From JABDGC01 sp964449835 (GTDB lineage: Bacteria; Pseudomonadota; Gammaproteobacteria; DSM-16500): a DNA stretch of 21,076 nucleotides. The stretch is taken from assembly GCA_964449835.1 (NCBI GenBank), contig CAYVBZ010000038.1, positions 1 to 21,076 of the forward strand, in the 5' to 3' direction. The notes under the pieces are model-generated. The model did not search any database, was not told where the DNA came from, and saw only the letters and a program-made list of their open reading frames with translations. The stretch's first letter is position 1. Every line of letters begins with the position of its first letter. This document shows, one piece after another, positions 7,988-16,066 of this stretch. Made by a program: the position numbers and the translations under genes.

Positions 7988-9847
7988 CTAGGTTTTATAA
8001 ACATCGACGTGTTCTTTTAAGTTATGGGCGATGGAAGATAAATCATGGATTGCCGTCGTTGTCTGCTTCACGCTTTCAACAAATGCGGAAGTGACTTGAT
8101 TGATTTCATTCATGCCAGCCGTTATCTGTTCAATGCCAATGCTTTCCTGCCGAACGGCCGCTTCAATTTGCTGGGTAGCGACAGTGGTCTCGGAAATGAC
8201 GCCGCTTAAGCTTCTCACCACCTCTCCGGTTTGTTCGACGAGCGTCGTGCCATAATCCACCCCTTTGGTTCCTTCTTCCGTTGCCATGACCGCCTTTTCG
8301 GTGGCATGACGAATATCTTCAAGAATTTTTTGCACTTGTGAGGTGGATTCTTCAGACTGTTCCGCCAAAGATTTGACTTCGGAAGCGACAACCGCGAAAC
8401 CTTTGCCTGCCTCGCCCGCCTTAGCAGCTTCAATCGAGGCGTTGAGCGCAAGCATTTTAGATTGTTGCGCTAGGCCGTTGACGACAGCCGTGATCTCGCC
8501 GACTTGTTGGGTTTTAGTGCTGAGGTCAAGAATCGTTTGGGCGATCGCCTGGACTTTTTCCTTGACGTTCTTCATGCCCGCGATACTTTGCTCCACGGCT
8601 TCGAGGCCCATTTGGCCCTTCTCACGGGTGCGGTCCGCTGCTTCCCCGAGTGATTTAGCTTTTTCGATGGTTTGTGTGGAACTCTTTTCAATTTCGCCTA
8701 AGGAGGCCGTGATTTGGTTGATGGAAGAGGCTTGCTCTGAGGCCCCGGAAGACTGTACATCTACCGTGTGTTTCACTTGTTCAATCGTGCTCACCATATT
8801 GTGGCAGGCCTGCGTGATTTGCTGTGTCATGGCGGAAAGATTTTCGGTCATCGTGTTTAAATCCGTGCCGAGCCGGTCCATTTCATCTTCTTCCGCGCAG
8901 CTGAGACGTTGGCGCAAATCGCCGGCCGCCACCTTTGAACTGTGATTACTGAAGAGATTCGCTTTTTTAACAATCTCATCGAACATTTCCCGAGTATGCG
9001 CTTCACTGATTTTTAATTGTGCTTCACTTTCTTGAATTGATTGTTGCATAGTACTCAAGGCAGTCAGCAAGGTGCCGGTTTCATCCTTGGAGAGGACAGC
9101 GATGCTGATATTCCGTTCGCCGTGCGCGATGCGCTGGGCGATCCAGATCGCGCTATTCAGCGGCGTCAAAATGCGTTTAGCGGTTATCCAGGCGATAAAG
9201 AATGAAGCAGCCAGCACAACGAGCAGCATGCCAGCCTCAATCGTTTTGATCACGCTGAGGCCGTTGATAATGTCTTGCGAGGAGGTTTGAAGCTGTTGAA
9301 GTTGGACGTCAAAGAGCCCGCCAACCCGATCGCCTGTCTCGGTCATAGGACCGTCTAAAAGAGTAAGCAATTTGTCAGTGAGGGGAAGAATGTCATTTTT
9401 TAAAAGCAGTTGCATCTTTTTATTGTCATGCTCGTTGAAAAGCTTGTCATGATCGGTTTTTATTTGACTCAACAAGGCCTTGATGCGCTGCCAATCGTTG
9501 ACAAGTTTGGGGCCCCATGCTGAGGAAAAAGCATCTAGTTGACCTTGTGTTTTTTCAATGTTGTCCCAGGCAGCCAAGGCCTCTTTTTTGAGGGCAGAGT
9601 CTTGGGTGATTATCCAGGTTTGAGCGGCGCTATTGGCTGTGACAAGACCAAGGTCAAAAGTATAAGAAAGTTCATGAGCAGGAAGGTCGGTTTCCAAGAC
9701 GTGCACCGAGAAATTTTCAGCCATGCTGATTTTAACGAGAACCACCGCAAAAGCGGCCAAAAGGATAGCAAAAATTGCCGCGAAACCCGCGAATAGACGT
9801 CCGCGTATTCCGAGTGTCCATTGCTGCTTTTGCGAAAATGCATTCAT
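7988..9847 (-). CDS. Methyl-accepting chemotaxis protein with two HAMP-like segments
   Basis: A 619-residue membrane chemoreceptor. It has transmembrane helices at about 18-40 and 204-222, a mostly helical periplasmic domain between them (four-helix-bundle size, about 160 residues), and a HAMP domain at about 223-276. A second HAMP-like segment lies at about 295-345 (KVAAGDLRQRL, then DLNTMTENLSAM). The cytoplasmic signalling domain has the hairpin-tip motif LAQQSKMLALNASIEAAKAGEAG. The tip uses AKAGEAGKGF where many receptors have ARAGExGRGF. No C-terminal CheR-docking pentapeptide is seen; the protein ends HVDVYKT. The ribosome binding site AAGGAGG overlaps the stop of the upstream receptor gene. 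Its signalling half is very like the neighbouring receptor, indicating duplication. Confidence 0.93.
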   Translation of the reverse strand: MNAFSQKQQWTLGIRGRLFAGFAAIFAILLAAFAVVLVKISMAENFSVHVLETDLPAHELSYTFDLGLVTANSAAQTWIITQDSALKKEALAAWDNIEKTQGQLDAFSSAWGPKLVNDWQRIKALLSQIKTDHDKLFNEHDNKKMQLLLKNDILPLTDKLLTLLDGPMTETGDRVGGLFDVQLQQLQTSSQDIINGLSVIKTIEAGMLLVVLAASFFIAWITAKRILTPLNSAIWIAQRIAHGERNISIAVLSKDETGTLLTALSTMQQSIQESEAQLKISEAHTREMFDEIVKKANLFSNHSSKVAAGDLRQRLSCAEEDEMDRLGTDLNTMTENLSAMTQQITQACHNMVSTIEQVKHTVDVQSSGASEQASSINQITASLGEIEKSSTQTIEKAKSLGEAADRTREKGQMGLEAVEQSIAGMKNVKEKVQAIAQTILDLSTKTQQVGEITAVVNGLAQQSKMLALNASIEAAKAGEAGKGFAVVASEVKSLAEQSEESTSQVQKILEDIRHATEKAVMATEEGTKGVDYGTTLVEQTGEVVRSLSGVISETTVATQQIEAAVRQESIGIEQITAGMNEINQVTSAFVESVKQTTTAIHDLSSIAHNLKEHVDVYKT

Positions 9848-9856
9848 AAAGCCTCC

Positions 9857-11533
9857 TTAAACCTTGTACACATCCGCGTTGTCTTTTAAATTCTTCGCGA
9901 TACCTGATAAATGAGAGACTGCCTCCGTCGTTTGTTTCACACTTTCTACGAAGGAAGAGGTCACTTGATTGATTTCATTCATGCCAGCGGTGATTTGTTC
10001 AATGCCGACGCTTTCTTGACGGACTGCCGCCTCAATCTGCTGCGTTGCAATGGTTGCTTCATGAATGACCTCACTTAAGCTGCGCACGACCTCTCCAGTT
10101 TGTTCTACGAGACCGGTGCCATGATCAACGCCTTTGGTTCCTTCTTCCGTCGCCATCACGGCCTTTTCTGTCGCATGTCGAATGTCTTCCAGGATGCGCT
10201 GGACTTGCGTCGTCGATTGCTCCGACTGTTCGGCAAGATTTTTGACTTCTTCAGCGACCACGGCAAACCCTTTCCCAGCTTCTCCCGCCTTTGCAGCTTC
10301 AATCGAGGCGTTTAAGGCCAGCATTTTGGATTGTTGCGCGAGGGTGTTCACGACCGCGGTGATCTCCCCAATCTGCTGTGTTTTGTTGCTGAGGTCCAAA
10401 ATGGTTTGCGCAATCATTTGAACTTTTTCACGCACCGTTTTCATGCCGAGGATGCTTTGTTCAATGGCTTCAAGACCGAGCTCTCCTTTCTCTTGTGTGC
10501 GCTGCGCCGCCTCTCCAAGGGCTGTGGTTTTCTCAATCGTTTGGGTCGAGCTTTTTTCGATTTCAGCCAAGGAGGCTGTGATTTGATTGATAGAAGAGGC
10601 TTGCTCAGAGGCCCCGGAAGATTGAGAGTCCACGGCGTGTTTGACTTCCTCAAGTGTTGTGACCATATGATGACAGCCGTCCGTAATCTGTTTTGTGATG
10701 CTCGCCAAACTTTCTGTCATCGTATTCAAGTCTTGGCCCAGCAAGCCAAGCTCATCATGGCTTGTGATCATGATCCGCTGGGTTAGATCGCCGATTGCGA
10801 TGCGGCTACTTTGACGGCGAAAAGTGCTGACGTATTTTAATAAAGCTTGTTTGGTGTAGATTGCGATTGCAATGCAAAGGACGAGGCTGATGCCTAAAAG
10901 GAAATATTCGATCAGGCGAATATCACTGATGCTATTGATGATTTCATAAGTGTTTTGTTTGTATTTTTCACTTTCTGTGTCAAAAATCCCGCCAACACGC
11001 TCACCTGAGGCGTTGACAGGCCCATCCAAGAGGTCAAAAATTTTGTTGGCTACAGGATAGATCTCCGTTAAAAAAAGGGTCTTTGCCGAGTTAAGGTTCT
11101 CTGCATTTTGCATTTTTTCTTGCGCCGTTTTTAATTGGAGAAGCAAGAGTTTCACAGGCCGCCAACTCACTTCAAACTCTTCATTGCCGGGTAATTTCGC
11201 ATAATTATCCAAGATCGGAACAAGATTATTGATGTTATTCCAAGCATTATTGAATTCAATCTTAAAACGAGCGTCTCGGCTGAGGGCCCAACCCTGAGTG
11301 GAGGTGAGCGAAAGGTTGATTTGAATACTCAAATCATAGGAAGCCGCATTGGCTGGAAAATTATAAGTAATGACCTGCTCCGAAAACTTCTTGGCTTCTG
11401 TGAGCTTGATGAGAACCAGACCAATGGCAATGATCAAAATTGTCGCGATGGCCGCAAAACCCAGAAAAAGACGGCCACGCAAGCCAAAAGCTTGCTGTGA
11501 CTGCTCCACTGCTTTTAGGGGGGCGATACTCAT
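9857..11533 (-). CDS. Methyl-accepting chemotaxis protein
   Basis: A 558-residue chemoreceptor with transmembrane helices at about 22-44 and 208-227, a periplasmic helical sensor domain between them, one HAMP domain (about 228-281) and a signalling domain with tip motif LAQQSKMLALNASIEAAKAGEAG near 398-420. Compared with the next gene it lacks the second HAMP-like segment. The signalling domains are nearly superimposable, but the periplasmic domains are divergent apart from a shared GP..(5)..RVGG.FD motif before the second membrane helix. It has a strong AAAGGAG ribosome binding site. It sits between the second cheW and its paralog, and is likely the WspA counterpart or half of a mixed receptor array. 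Confidence 0.93.
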   Translation of the reverse strand: MSIAPLKAVEQSQQAFGLRGRLFLGFAAIATILIIAIGLVLIKLTEAKKFSEQVITYNFPANAASYDLSIQINLSLTSTQGWALSRDARFKIEFNNAWNNINNLVPILDNYAKLPGNEEFEVSWRPVKLLLLQLKTAQEKMQNAENLNSAKTLFLTEIYPVANKIFDLLDGPVNASGERVGGIFDTESEKYKQNTYEIINSISDIRLIEYFLLGISLVLCIAIAIYTKQALLKYVSTFRRQSSRIAIGDLTQRIMITSHDELGLLGQDLNTMTESLASITKQITDGCHHMVTTLEEVKHAVDSQSSGASEQASSINQITASLAEIEKSSTQTIEKTTALGEAAQRTQEKGELGLEAIEQSILGMKTVREKVQMIAQTILDLSNKTQQIGEITAVVNTLAQQSKMLALNASIEAAKAGEAGKGFAVVAEEVKNLAEQSEQSTTQVQRILEDIRHATEKAVMATEEGTKGVDHGTGLVEQTGEVVRSLSEVIHEATIATQQIEAAVRQESVGIEQITAGMNEINQVTSSFVESVKQTTEAVSHLSGIAKNLKDNADVYKV

Positions 11534-11566
11534 AAATAATTCTCCTTTGTTTGATCTTTTCTTTTT

Positions 11567-12148
11567 CTAAGTCTTCCCATAGATTCCTCTAAGCTGTGTT
11601 TGGATGTCCGCTAAAATAACATCCACTTTCAGTAAAGCAGTCCGCGCTTGGTCCAGCCCTAAAATATATTCTTGTTTGATGCCGCCTTCGGAGGGCAGGG
11701 GCGCGTCCAAACTCTTGGGGTCATAGGCGTAACTTCCTTCAATGTTGTCGGCCAGACAGCCGAAAGTCAGGTTGTTACTGGTTACGATCAAAACATAGGC
11801 GTTTTCATACTCCGGCGGATTAATTTGAAAAAGGCGTTTAAGGTCCAAAATAGCCAGTAAGGCCCCCCGGTTATTGAGCACGCCAGCAATAAATTCCGGC
11901 GCCTGAGGAAGCGGGGTGGTTTGTACTTTGTGCAAGACTTCTTTTGTGTAGCGATAAGGAAGGCCATAATATTCCTGCGGCCCTAAACGAAAGCGAACAT
12001 AAGCCTCTTCTGCTTTCGTTTGTGCTGCGGCGATTGCCTTTCTTGCGATTCGCTCGGCGCGTTCCTTTAAAATGCGGACAGCGTCTGCGTCCTTCGGCAA
12101 GAACTGGATCAGCGGTTTTGTCTTGAATGATTTATTTTGCTGCTTCAT
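11567..12148 (-). CDS. cheW: CheW-like coupling protein (WspD-like)
   Basis: A 193-residue protein whose CheW fold begins near residue 45 (YVRFRLGPQEYYGLPYRYTKEV) and continues through VLNNRGALLAILDLKRLF and TFGCLADNIEGSY. A basic helical N-terminal extension of about 45 residues (RILKERAERIARKAIAAAQ) precedes it. CheW proteins bridge receptors to CheA. It overlaps the end of cheR by 17 bases, with an AGGA ribosome binding site inside the cheR coding sequence. The N-terminal extension and the position after cheR match WspD, the longer of the two Wsp coupling proteins. The gene symbol is by family only. Confidence 0.9.
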   Translation of the reverse strand: MKQQNKSFKTKPLIQFLPKDADAVRILKERAERIARKAIAAAQTKAEEAYVRFRLGPQEYYGLPYRYTKEVLHKVQTTPLPQAPEFIAGVLNNRGALLAILDLKRLFQINPPEYENAYVLIVTSNNLTFGCLADNIEGSYAYDPKSLDAPLPSEGGIKQEYILGLDQARTALLKVDVILADIQTQLRGIYGKT

Positions 12149-13643
12149 GGCTTCCTATCCTGGAGCTCGCATGGAGCTCGATTTCATGTTCAAGTATTTC
12201 GACTAAACGTCCGTAGCGTAAGTCAGCCACGCCATTGACTTCTTCCTGCGGTTTTTGAGTTTTTGCCAAAGAGAGCGCGTTTTTTAGACATTTCACGCCG
12301 GCGTCAAAATGTTTTGTCCGAAGGAACAGCAGCCCTAATTGAAAATGCGCCAAGACAAAGGTGTGATCTAGAAAGAGCGTTTTCCGCAAAGCAGTGGAGG
12401 CAGCCTCAATTTGATTTAATTCCAGTAAGACCATCGCGTAGAGGAAGTGCGTATTTTTATTGACGCCTTCTACAGCAAGGCTTTTTTCGCAGAAAGAGAG
12501 GGCTTGCTTCAGCTGGCCAAGATTGGCTAAGGCGGTTGCTTTGGCATTGAGAAGAAATGCACTTTCATTGGGTTTCAAATTCGGCAGGTCCACAATCTCT
12601 TTCCATTTGGCTTCTGCCAGTAGCTGCTGAATGTTGATTTCATCCACAGGTAATTTTTTGGTCCTGACAGGGATGGGTGTTTTATGAGGCGCTTTTTTGA
12701 AGGGCATTGGAACCACTAAATGAGAAATAGTTTCGATCTTGGTTCCCGACGCCTGCGCCTCAATCACTTTCTCGGCCGAAGGAGAACGGGAAAATAATAA
12801 ACTTTGCCGAGCGTGGGAGTGTAGGGAAGTTTCCTGGATTACCACGGGATCGGAAGCGCCCAGCAAAAGAAAGCCGTCCTCTACCAGACTCATACTCAGT
12901 TTTTTCATAAGTGTGTTGATTCGTTGATTATCAAAATAAATTAAGACATTGCGGCATAAAATAAGATCTTGGGCATTGGTGCCGTTTGCGATCGATGGGA
13001 AGTTATCATCATTGAGGTTTAAATAAAAAAAAGTGACCAGTTCTTTGAGTTGCGGAAGAATGTGGTATTCATCGTTTATTTTAGTGAAGTAGCGTTTTTT
13101 GTAATGTGCGTTGATCGAGCGCATGGACCATTCTTTATAACGGCCGCGAACAGCTTTTTGCAGCGAGTGTGTATTGATATCTGTGCCGAGAAGTCGGACC
13201 GTCCAAGAAGCGAGATCAGGCAAAAGTTCGGAAAGCATCATGGCCATCGTGAAAATTTCTTCACCAGTCGCGCAACCCGCGCTCCAAATACGCAGATTTA
13301 AATTATTTTGCTCGCGTTTTTTCTTGATGAGGTCCGGTAAAAGTTGCTCCTGCAGGAGACACATTTGATTTTTATCGCGAAAAAAATAAGTTTCTCCAAT
13401 CGTGACGCCGATAACCAGGCGTTCAAATAAGGGGGAGTCGGTGGCGCATTCGCTCAGCATTTTCAGGTAATCCGAAGGGGAGCAAGAAAAATGTTCGCAG
13501 GCTTTCGCAATGGTTTTTCGCAGGTCTTTGCTTTGATGCGGATGAATAATAATGCCCAGGCGATTGCGAATCAAATCAATGAAGTTATTTTCATAGATTT
13601 TGAGACTGTCTGCCCCAGTCATCTCATTCATTTTCGTGTTCAT
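12132..13643 (-). CDS. cheR: CheR methyltransferase with C-terminal TPR repeats (WspC-like)
   Basis: A chemoreceptor glutamate methyltransferase using S-adenosylmethionine, 503 residues from the chosen start. I chose the ATG at 13643 because GAGG lies nine bases upstream; an upstream in-frame start at 13682 would deepen the overlap with cheW, and later ATGs (13631, 13622) lack good ribosome binding sites. The N-terminal helical domain contains VTIGETYFFRD. The SAM-binding domain shows IWSAGCATGEEIFTMAM, GTDINTHSLQKA and DLILCRNVLIYFD. The last 150 residues hold about three TPR-like repeats (for example NAKATALANLGQLKQALSF). TPR-fused CheR is typical of WspC. It overlaps cheW at both ends, suggesting coupled translation. 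Confidence 0.93.
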   Translation of the reverse strand: MNTKMNEMTGADSLKIYENNFIDLIRNRLGIIIHPHQSKDLRKTIAKACEHFSCSPSDYLKMLSECATDSPLFERLVIGVTIGETYFFRDKNQMCLLQEQLLPDLIKKKREQNNLNLRIWSAGCATGEEIFTMAMMLSELLPDLASWTVRLLGTDINTHSLQKAVRGRYKEWSMRSINAHYKKRYFTKINDEYHILPQLKELVTFFYLNLNDDNFPSIANGTNAQDLILCRNVLIYFDNQRINTLMKKLSMSLVEDGFLLLGASDPVVIQETSLHSHARQSLLFSRSPSAEKVIEAQASGTKIETISHLVVPMPFKKAPHKTPIPVRTKKLPVDEINIQQLLAEAKWKEIVDLPNLKPNESAFLLNAKATALANLGQLKQALSFCEKSLAVEGVNKNTHFLYAMVLLELNQIEAASTALRKTLFLDHTFVLAHFQLGLLFLRTKHFDAGVKCLKNALSLAKTQKPQEEVNGVADLRYGRLVEILEHEIELHASSRIGSHEAAK

Positions 13644-14115
13644 AGCCTTTGACCTCGGCTGCGTGAGAATTAGAAACGTCATTCAATAGTTTTTCGATGT
13701 TCAAAAATAAAAAAAGCTGGTTTTCAATGGGGACTGATCCTAGAATGGGCGCCGTGATTTTTTTGAATTCATTCTTTATTTGTATATCGTGCTTGCAGAT
13801 GTTCGCAAGTCCCAAAATTTGGTCCGCCACAAAACCGAGCTGCGTGCCGCCGTTATGCATCAGTAAAATCGCGGTGTCTAATGAATAAACTTGCTCGCGC
13901 TCCAAACCAAGAAGCACGGCCAGGTCAAAGACGGGGATGCTTTTACCGGCAAAATTCATGAGTCCCAGCATATAAAAAGGCGCCCCGGGAACCGCTTCAA
14001 GCATCATGAGCGGCAAAATTTTATCGACAGAGGACACAGGAAAACAAACCCGCGCATTTTTAATGGCGAGACGCAGAACTTGCAAAAGAGGTTTTGAATG
14101 CCTGGTTTGCTGCAT
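13624..14115 (-). CDS. cheW: CheW-like coupling protein (WspB-like)
   Basis: A 163-residue single-domain CheW homolog. Motifs include LRLAIKNARVCFPVSSVDKI, LGLMNFAGKSIPVFDLAVLLG and TQLGFVADQILGL. The start is placed at the ATG at 14115 because AGGAGG precedes it by eight bases. A GTG at 14124 is in frame but overlaps that ribosome binding site and is unlikely. It follows the REC-GGDEF-EAL gene by 26 bases and overlaps the cheR start by 20. It is clearly different from the second CheW of the operon, matching the two-CheW pattern of Wsp systems. It probably couples one receptor or array layer to CheA. Confidence 0.9.
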   Translation of the reverse strand: MQQTRHSKPLLQVLRLAIKNARVCFPVSSVDKILPLMMLEAVPGAPFYMLGLMNFAGKSIPVFDLAVLLGLEREQVYSLDTAILLMHNGGTQLGFVADQILGLANICKHDIQIKNEFKKITAPILGSVPIENQLFLFLNIEKLLNDVSNSHAAEVKGYEHENE

Positions 14116-14141
14116 GCGCGACACCTCCTGTTGTCAGGGCC

Positions 14142-15851
14142 CTATAAAGCGGCGACCGGTTCCTTTTTGTTAAGCAGTTTAGTCATTTGTTCGGCGCTGG
14201 CTGGTTTTCCTAAATAAAATCCTTGTCCTTCAAGGCAGTGGTTCTCGATTAAAAACTTGTACTGCTCCTTGTTTTCAATGCCCTCCGCAATGACCTGAAG
14301 GCCCAGATTCAGGCCTAAATTAATAAGGGCTTTCACAATAATGTTGGCGTTTTGATTGATGTTCAAATCACGAATAAAGGATTTGTCAATTTTCAAGGAG
14401 CGCACCGGCAGGTTTTTAAGGTAGCCCAAAGAGGAATAGCCTGTGCCGAAATCATCAATGGAAATTGTGATCTCCAGTTTAGAAATTTCATGCAAGACTT
14501 GCTCTGAATGAATGACGTGCGCCATTAAGGTGCTTTCCGTGATTTCGAGCTCCAGAATACCAGGCGGCAGCTTTGTTTTTTCAAGGGTTGAGCGTAGGAT
14601 TTCCGGCAAACTTTTTTGGAGCAATTGGCGGGAGGAAAGATTGACGATCAGCTTGAAATTCCGATGGCCGGCCTGGTGCCATTGTGCTCCCTGCAGGCAG
14701 ATTTTTTCCAGCATTTTTTCGCCGATTAAAGTGATGAGTCCGCTTTCCTCTGCCAGTGGCAGAAAGGTATCGGGAAGCACCAGGCCAATTTCAGGATGTT
14801 TCCAGCGGAGCAGAGACTCAATACCGGTTATTTTTTTCGTTTTAAGATTAAAAATCGGCTGGTAGCTGATAAATAATTCTTGCTTGTGCAGGGCCTCTTT
14901 TAAGGCGTTTTCCAGGACCGTTCGTTGAGTATGTTTTTTATCGAGTTCGGCGGTGTAGAACTGATAATTGTTCCGCCCCAGGTCTTTGGCATGATACATG
15001 GCGATATCAGCTTTTTGCACGATAGTATCAAGATCGATCCCCGGCGAAGGAAAACAAGCGATGCCAATGCTGCAGCTGATGAAAATTTCATGGCCTGAGA
15101 TTTTATAAGAGGGTTTTAAGGTCTCAATAATTTTTTGCGCGACCTGGCCTGCTTTTTCTGGCGCTGAAATATTCGGCAGAATAATGGAAAACTCATCGCC
15201 GCCCAGCCGGGCCAAAATGTCATCCACGCGGATGCAGGAAGCAATGCGAGAGGCCACTTCGCGCAAAATGAAGTCGCCGACGTGATGGCCGAGGTTATCA
15301 TTAATTTTTTTGAAATGATCGATGTCGATGAAAAGCAGGGCTATCGCTTCCTTGCTTTGTCCGGCCAGATCGGTTTGTTCAATGATCTTTTTGTCAAACT
15401 CCAGGCGGTTATAAACGCTGGTGACAGGATCAATTGAGGAAAGCACGCTGAGCTTTTGAGTGGTGGCGCACAATTTTTTCCGCATGTCCGAGATTCTTTG
15501 CATGGCCTTGATCTTGGCGGCCAAGGTGACTTCACTGAAAGGCTTGGTCAGATAGTCGTCGCCGCCGGCATTGATGCCTTTGGATATATTCTCATCGTCC
15601 ACCGCGCCGCTTAGAAAAATAATCGGGATCCAATCGTCCGTATTAAATTCACGAATGTGCTTGGCACATTCAAAACCGTCCATTTCTTCCATCACCACAT
15701 CCAGAATGACCAAATCCGGACGTTGTTTTTTAAAATACTGGATGGCTTCCAAACCATTATTCGCGGCGATGACCTCATGCCCTAGTTTGGTCAAAGAATT
15801 AATAAGAATGGCGAGATTTGTTTTTGAATCGTCGGCGACAAGAATTTTCAT
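14142..15851 (-). CDS. Response regulator REC-GGDEF-EAL, cyclic-di-GMP cyclase/phosphodiesterase
   Basis: A 569-residue soluble response regulator, first gene of the chemosensory operon. The receiver (1-120) has Asp7-Asp8, phospho-Asp51 and Lys103 (YLTKPF). The GGDEF domain (about 135-300) keeps an intact GGDEF at 217-221 and an inhibitory I-site RxxD (Arg208-Asp211) exactly five residues before it, so both synthesis of cyclic-di-GMP and product inhibition look possible. The EAL domain (about 312-560) has ESLLRW in place of EALLRW but retains NLSSRQ, LEITES, DDFGTGYSSL (466-475), LKIDKSF (Lys487), AEGIE (Glu523) and the final EGQGFYLGKP. All metal and catalytic positions therefore look filled. 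It takes the place of WspR (REC-GGDEF only). It is expected to be phosphorylated by the adjacent CheA. Confidence 0.94.
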   Translation of the reverse strand: MKILVADDSKTNLAILINSLTKLGHEVIAANNGLEAIQYFKKQRPDLVILDVVMEEMDGFECAKHIREFNTDDWIPIIFLSGAVDDENISKGINAGGDDYLTKPFSEVTLAAKIKAMQRISDMRKKLCATTQKLSVLSSIDPVTSVYNRLEFDKKIIEQTDLAGQSKEAIALLFIDIDHFKKINDNLGHHVGDFILREVASRIASCIRVDDILARLGGDEFSIILPNISAPEKAGQVAQKIIETLKPSYKISGHEIFISCSIGIACFPSPGIDLDTIVQKADIAMYHAKDLGRNNYQFYTAELDKKHTQRTVLENALKEALHKQELFISYQPIFNLKTKKITGIESLLRWKHPEIGLVLPDTFLPLAEESGLITLIGEKMLEKICLQGAQWHQAGHRNFKLIVNLSSRQLLQKSLPEILRSTLEKTKLPPGILELEITESTLMAHVIHSEQVLHEISKLEITISIDDFGTGYSSLGYLKNLPVRSLKIDKSFIRDLNINQNANIIVKALINLGLNLGLQVIAEGIENKEQYKFLIENHCLEGQGFYLGKPASAEQMTKLLNKKEPVAAL

Positions 15852-15900
15852 AGATTAAAGACTCCTGTCCTATATTCCTATTAAATATATTTCTATTATA
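15852..15900 (-). promoter_or_regulatory. Putative promoter and GGA-rich leader of the chemosensory operon
   Basis: On the minus strand a perfect TATAAT (complement of 15895-15900) lies 43 bases upstream of the REC-GGDEF-EAL start. No good -35 box is found 16-18 bases before it. The roughly 40-base leader that would follow has three GGA triplets (complements of 15863-15865, 15868-15870 and 15876-15878). Only the one nearest the gene is needed as a ribosome binding site (AGGAG, ten bases before ATG). The promoter call rests on the -10 box alone. Confidence 0.45.
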
Positions 15901-16066
15901 AATCGAAACGCCTTCAGGAGAGTGCTTTTGGTAGTTTATTGGACTGCAAGTGTGCTTTTTTTGATCTTTTTCTGGGATTGAAAGAAAAGCTTGCTTTTAA
16001 AGCATATTTTTTTTAATCTAGCTTTTCATCCTTCTGTAACCCCATCTTTATATTGGAACTCCAACT
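15901..16066. other. Intergenic region between divergent operons
   Basis: This separates the leftward chemosensory operon from dprA. It holds no gene that I can support. A TATATT box at 16049-16054 could be the -10 of a dprA promoter with a very short leader, but I see no matching -35. A short AT-rich stem (TGCTT/AAGCA, near 15992-16004) followed by eight T (16007-16014) resembles a weak terminator on the plus strand, with no gene to terminate. Confidence 0.4.

Noticed and set aside
8343..8945. 200-codon open frame on the plus strand inside the receptor gene
   Set aside because: It is antisense to the conserved receptor signalling domain. A matching antisense frame appears in the paralogous receptor at 10134-10421, as expected from shared codon use. 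It lacks a ribosome binding site and any recognised family.
10331..10786. 151-codon plus-strand open frame inside the first receptor gene
   Set aside because: It is antisense to a well-supported coding sequence, has no recognisable domain, and its composition follows the receptor codons.
12171..12189. GGAGCTCG repeated twice at the cheR end
   Set aside because: The repeat is short, lies inside the coding sequence and has no flanking features that suggest a functional element.
14173..14520. Idea that the EAL domain is degenerate because the signature reads ESL
   Set aside because: Ser at the second position is tolerated in the family and all other catalytic positions are present, so inactivity is not supported.
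15992..16014. AT-rich stem followed by eight T as an intrinsic terminator
   Set aside because: The stem is short and AT-rich, and no plus-strand gene lies upstream between the divergent operons, so chance is more likely.
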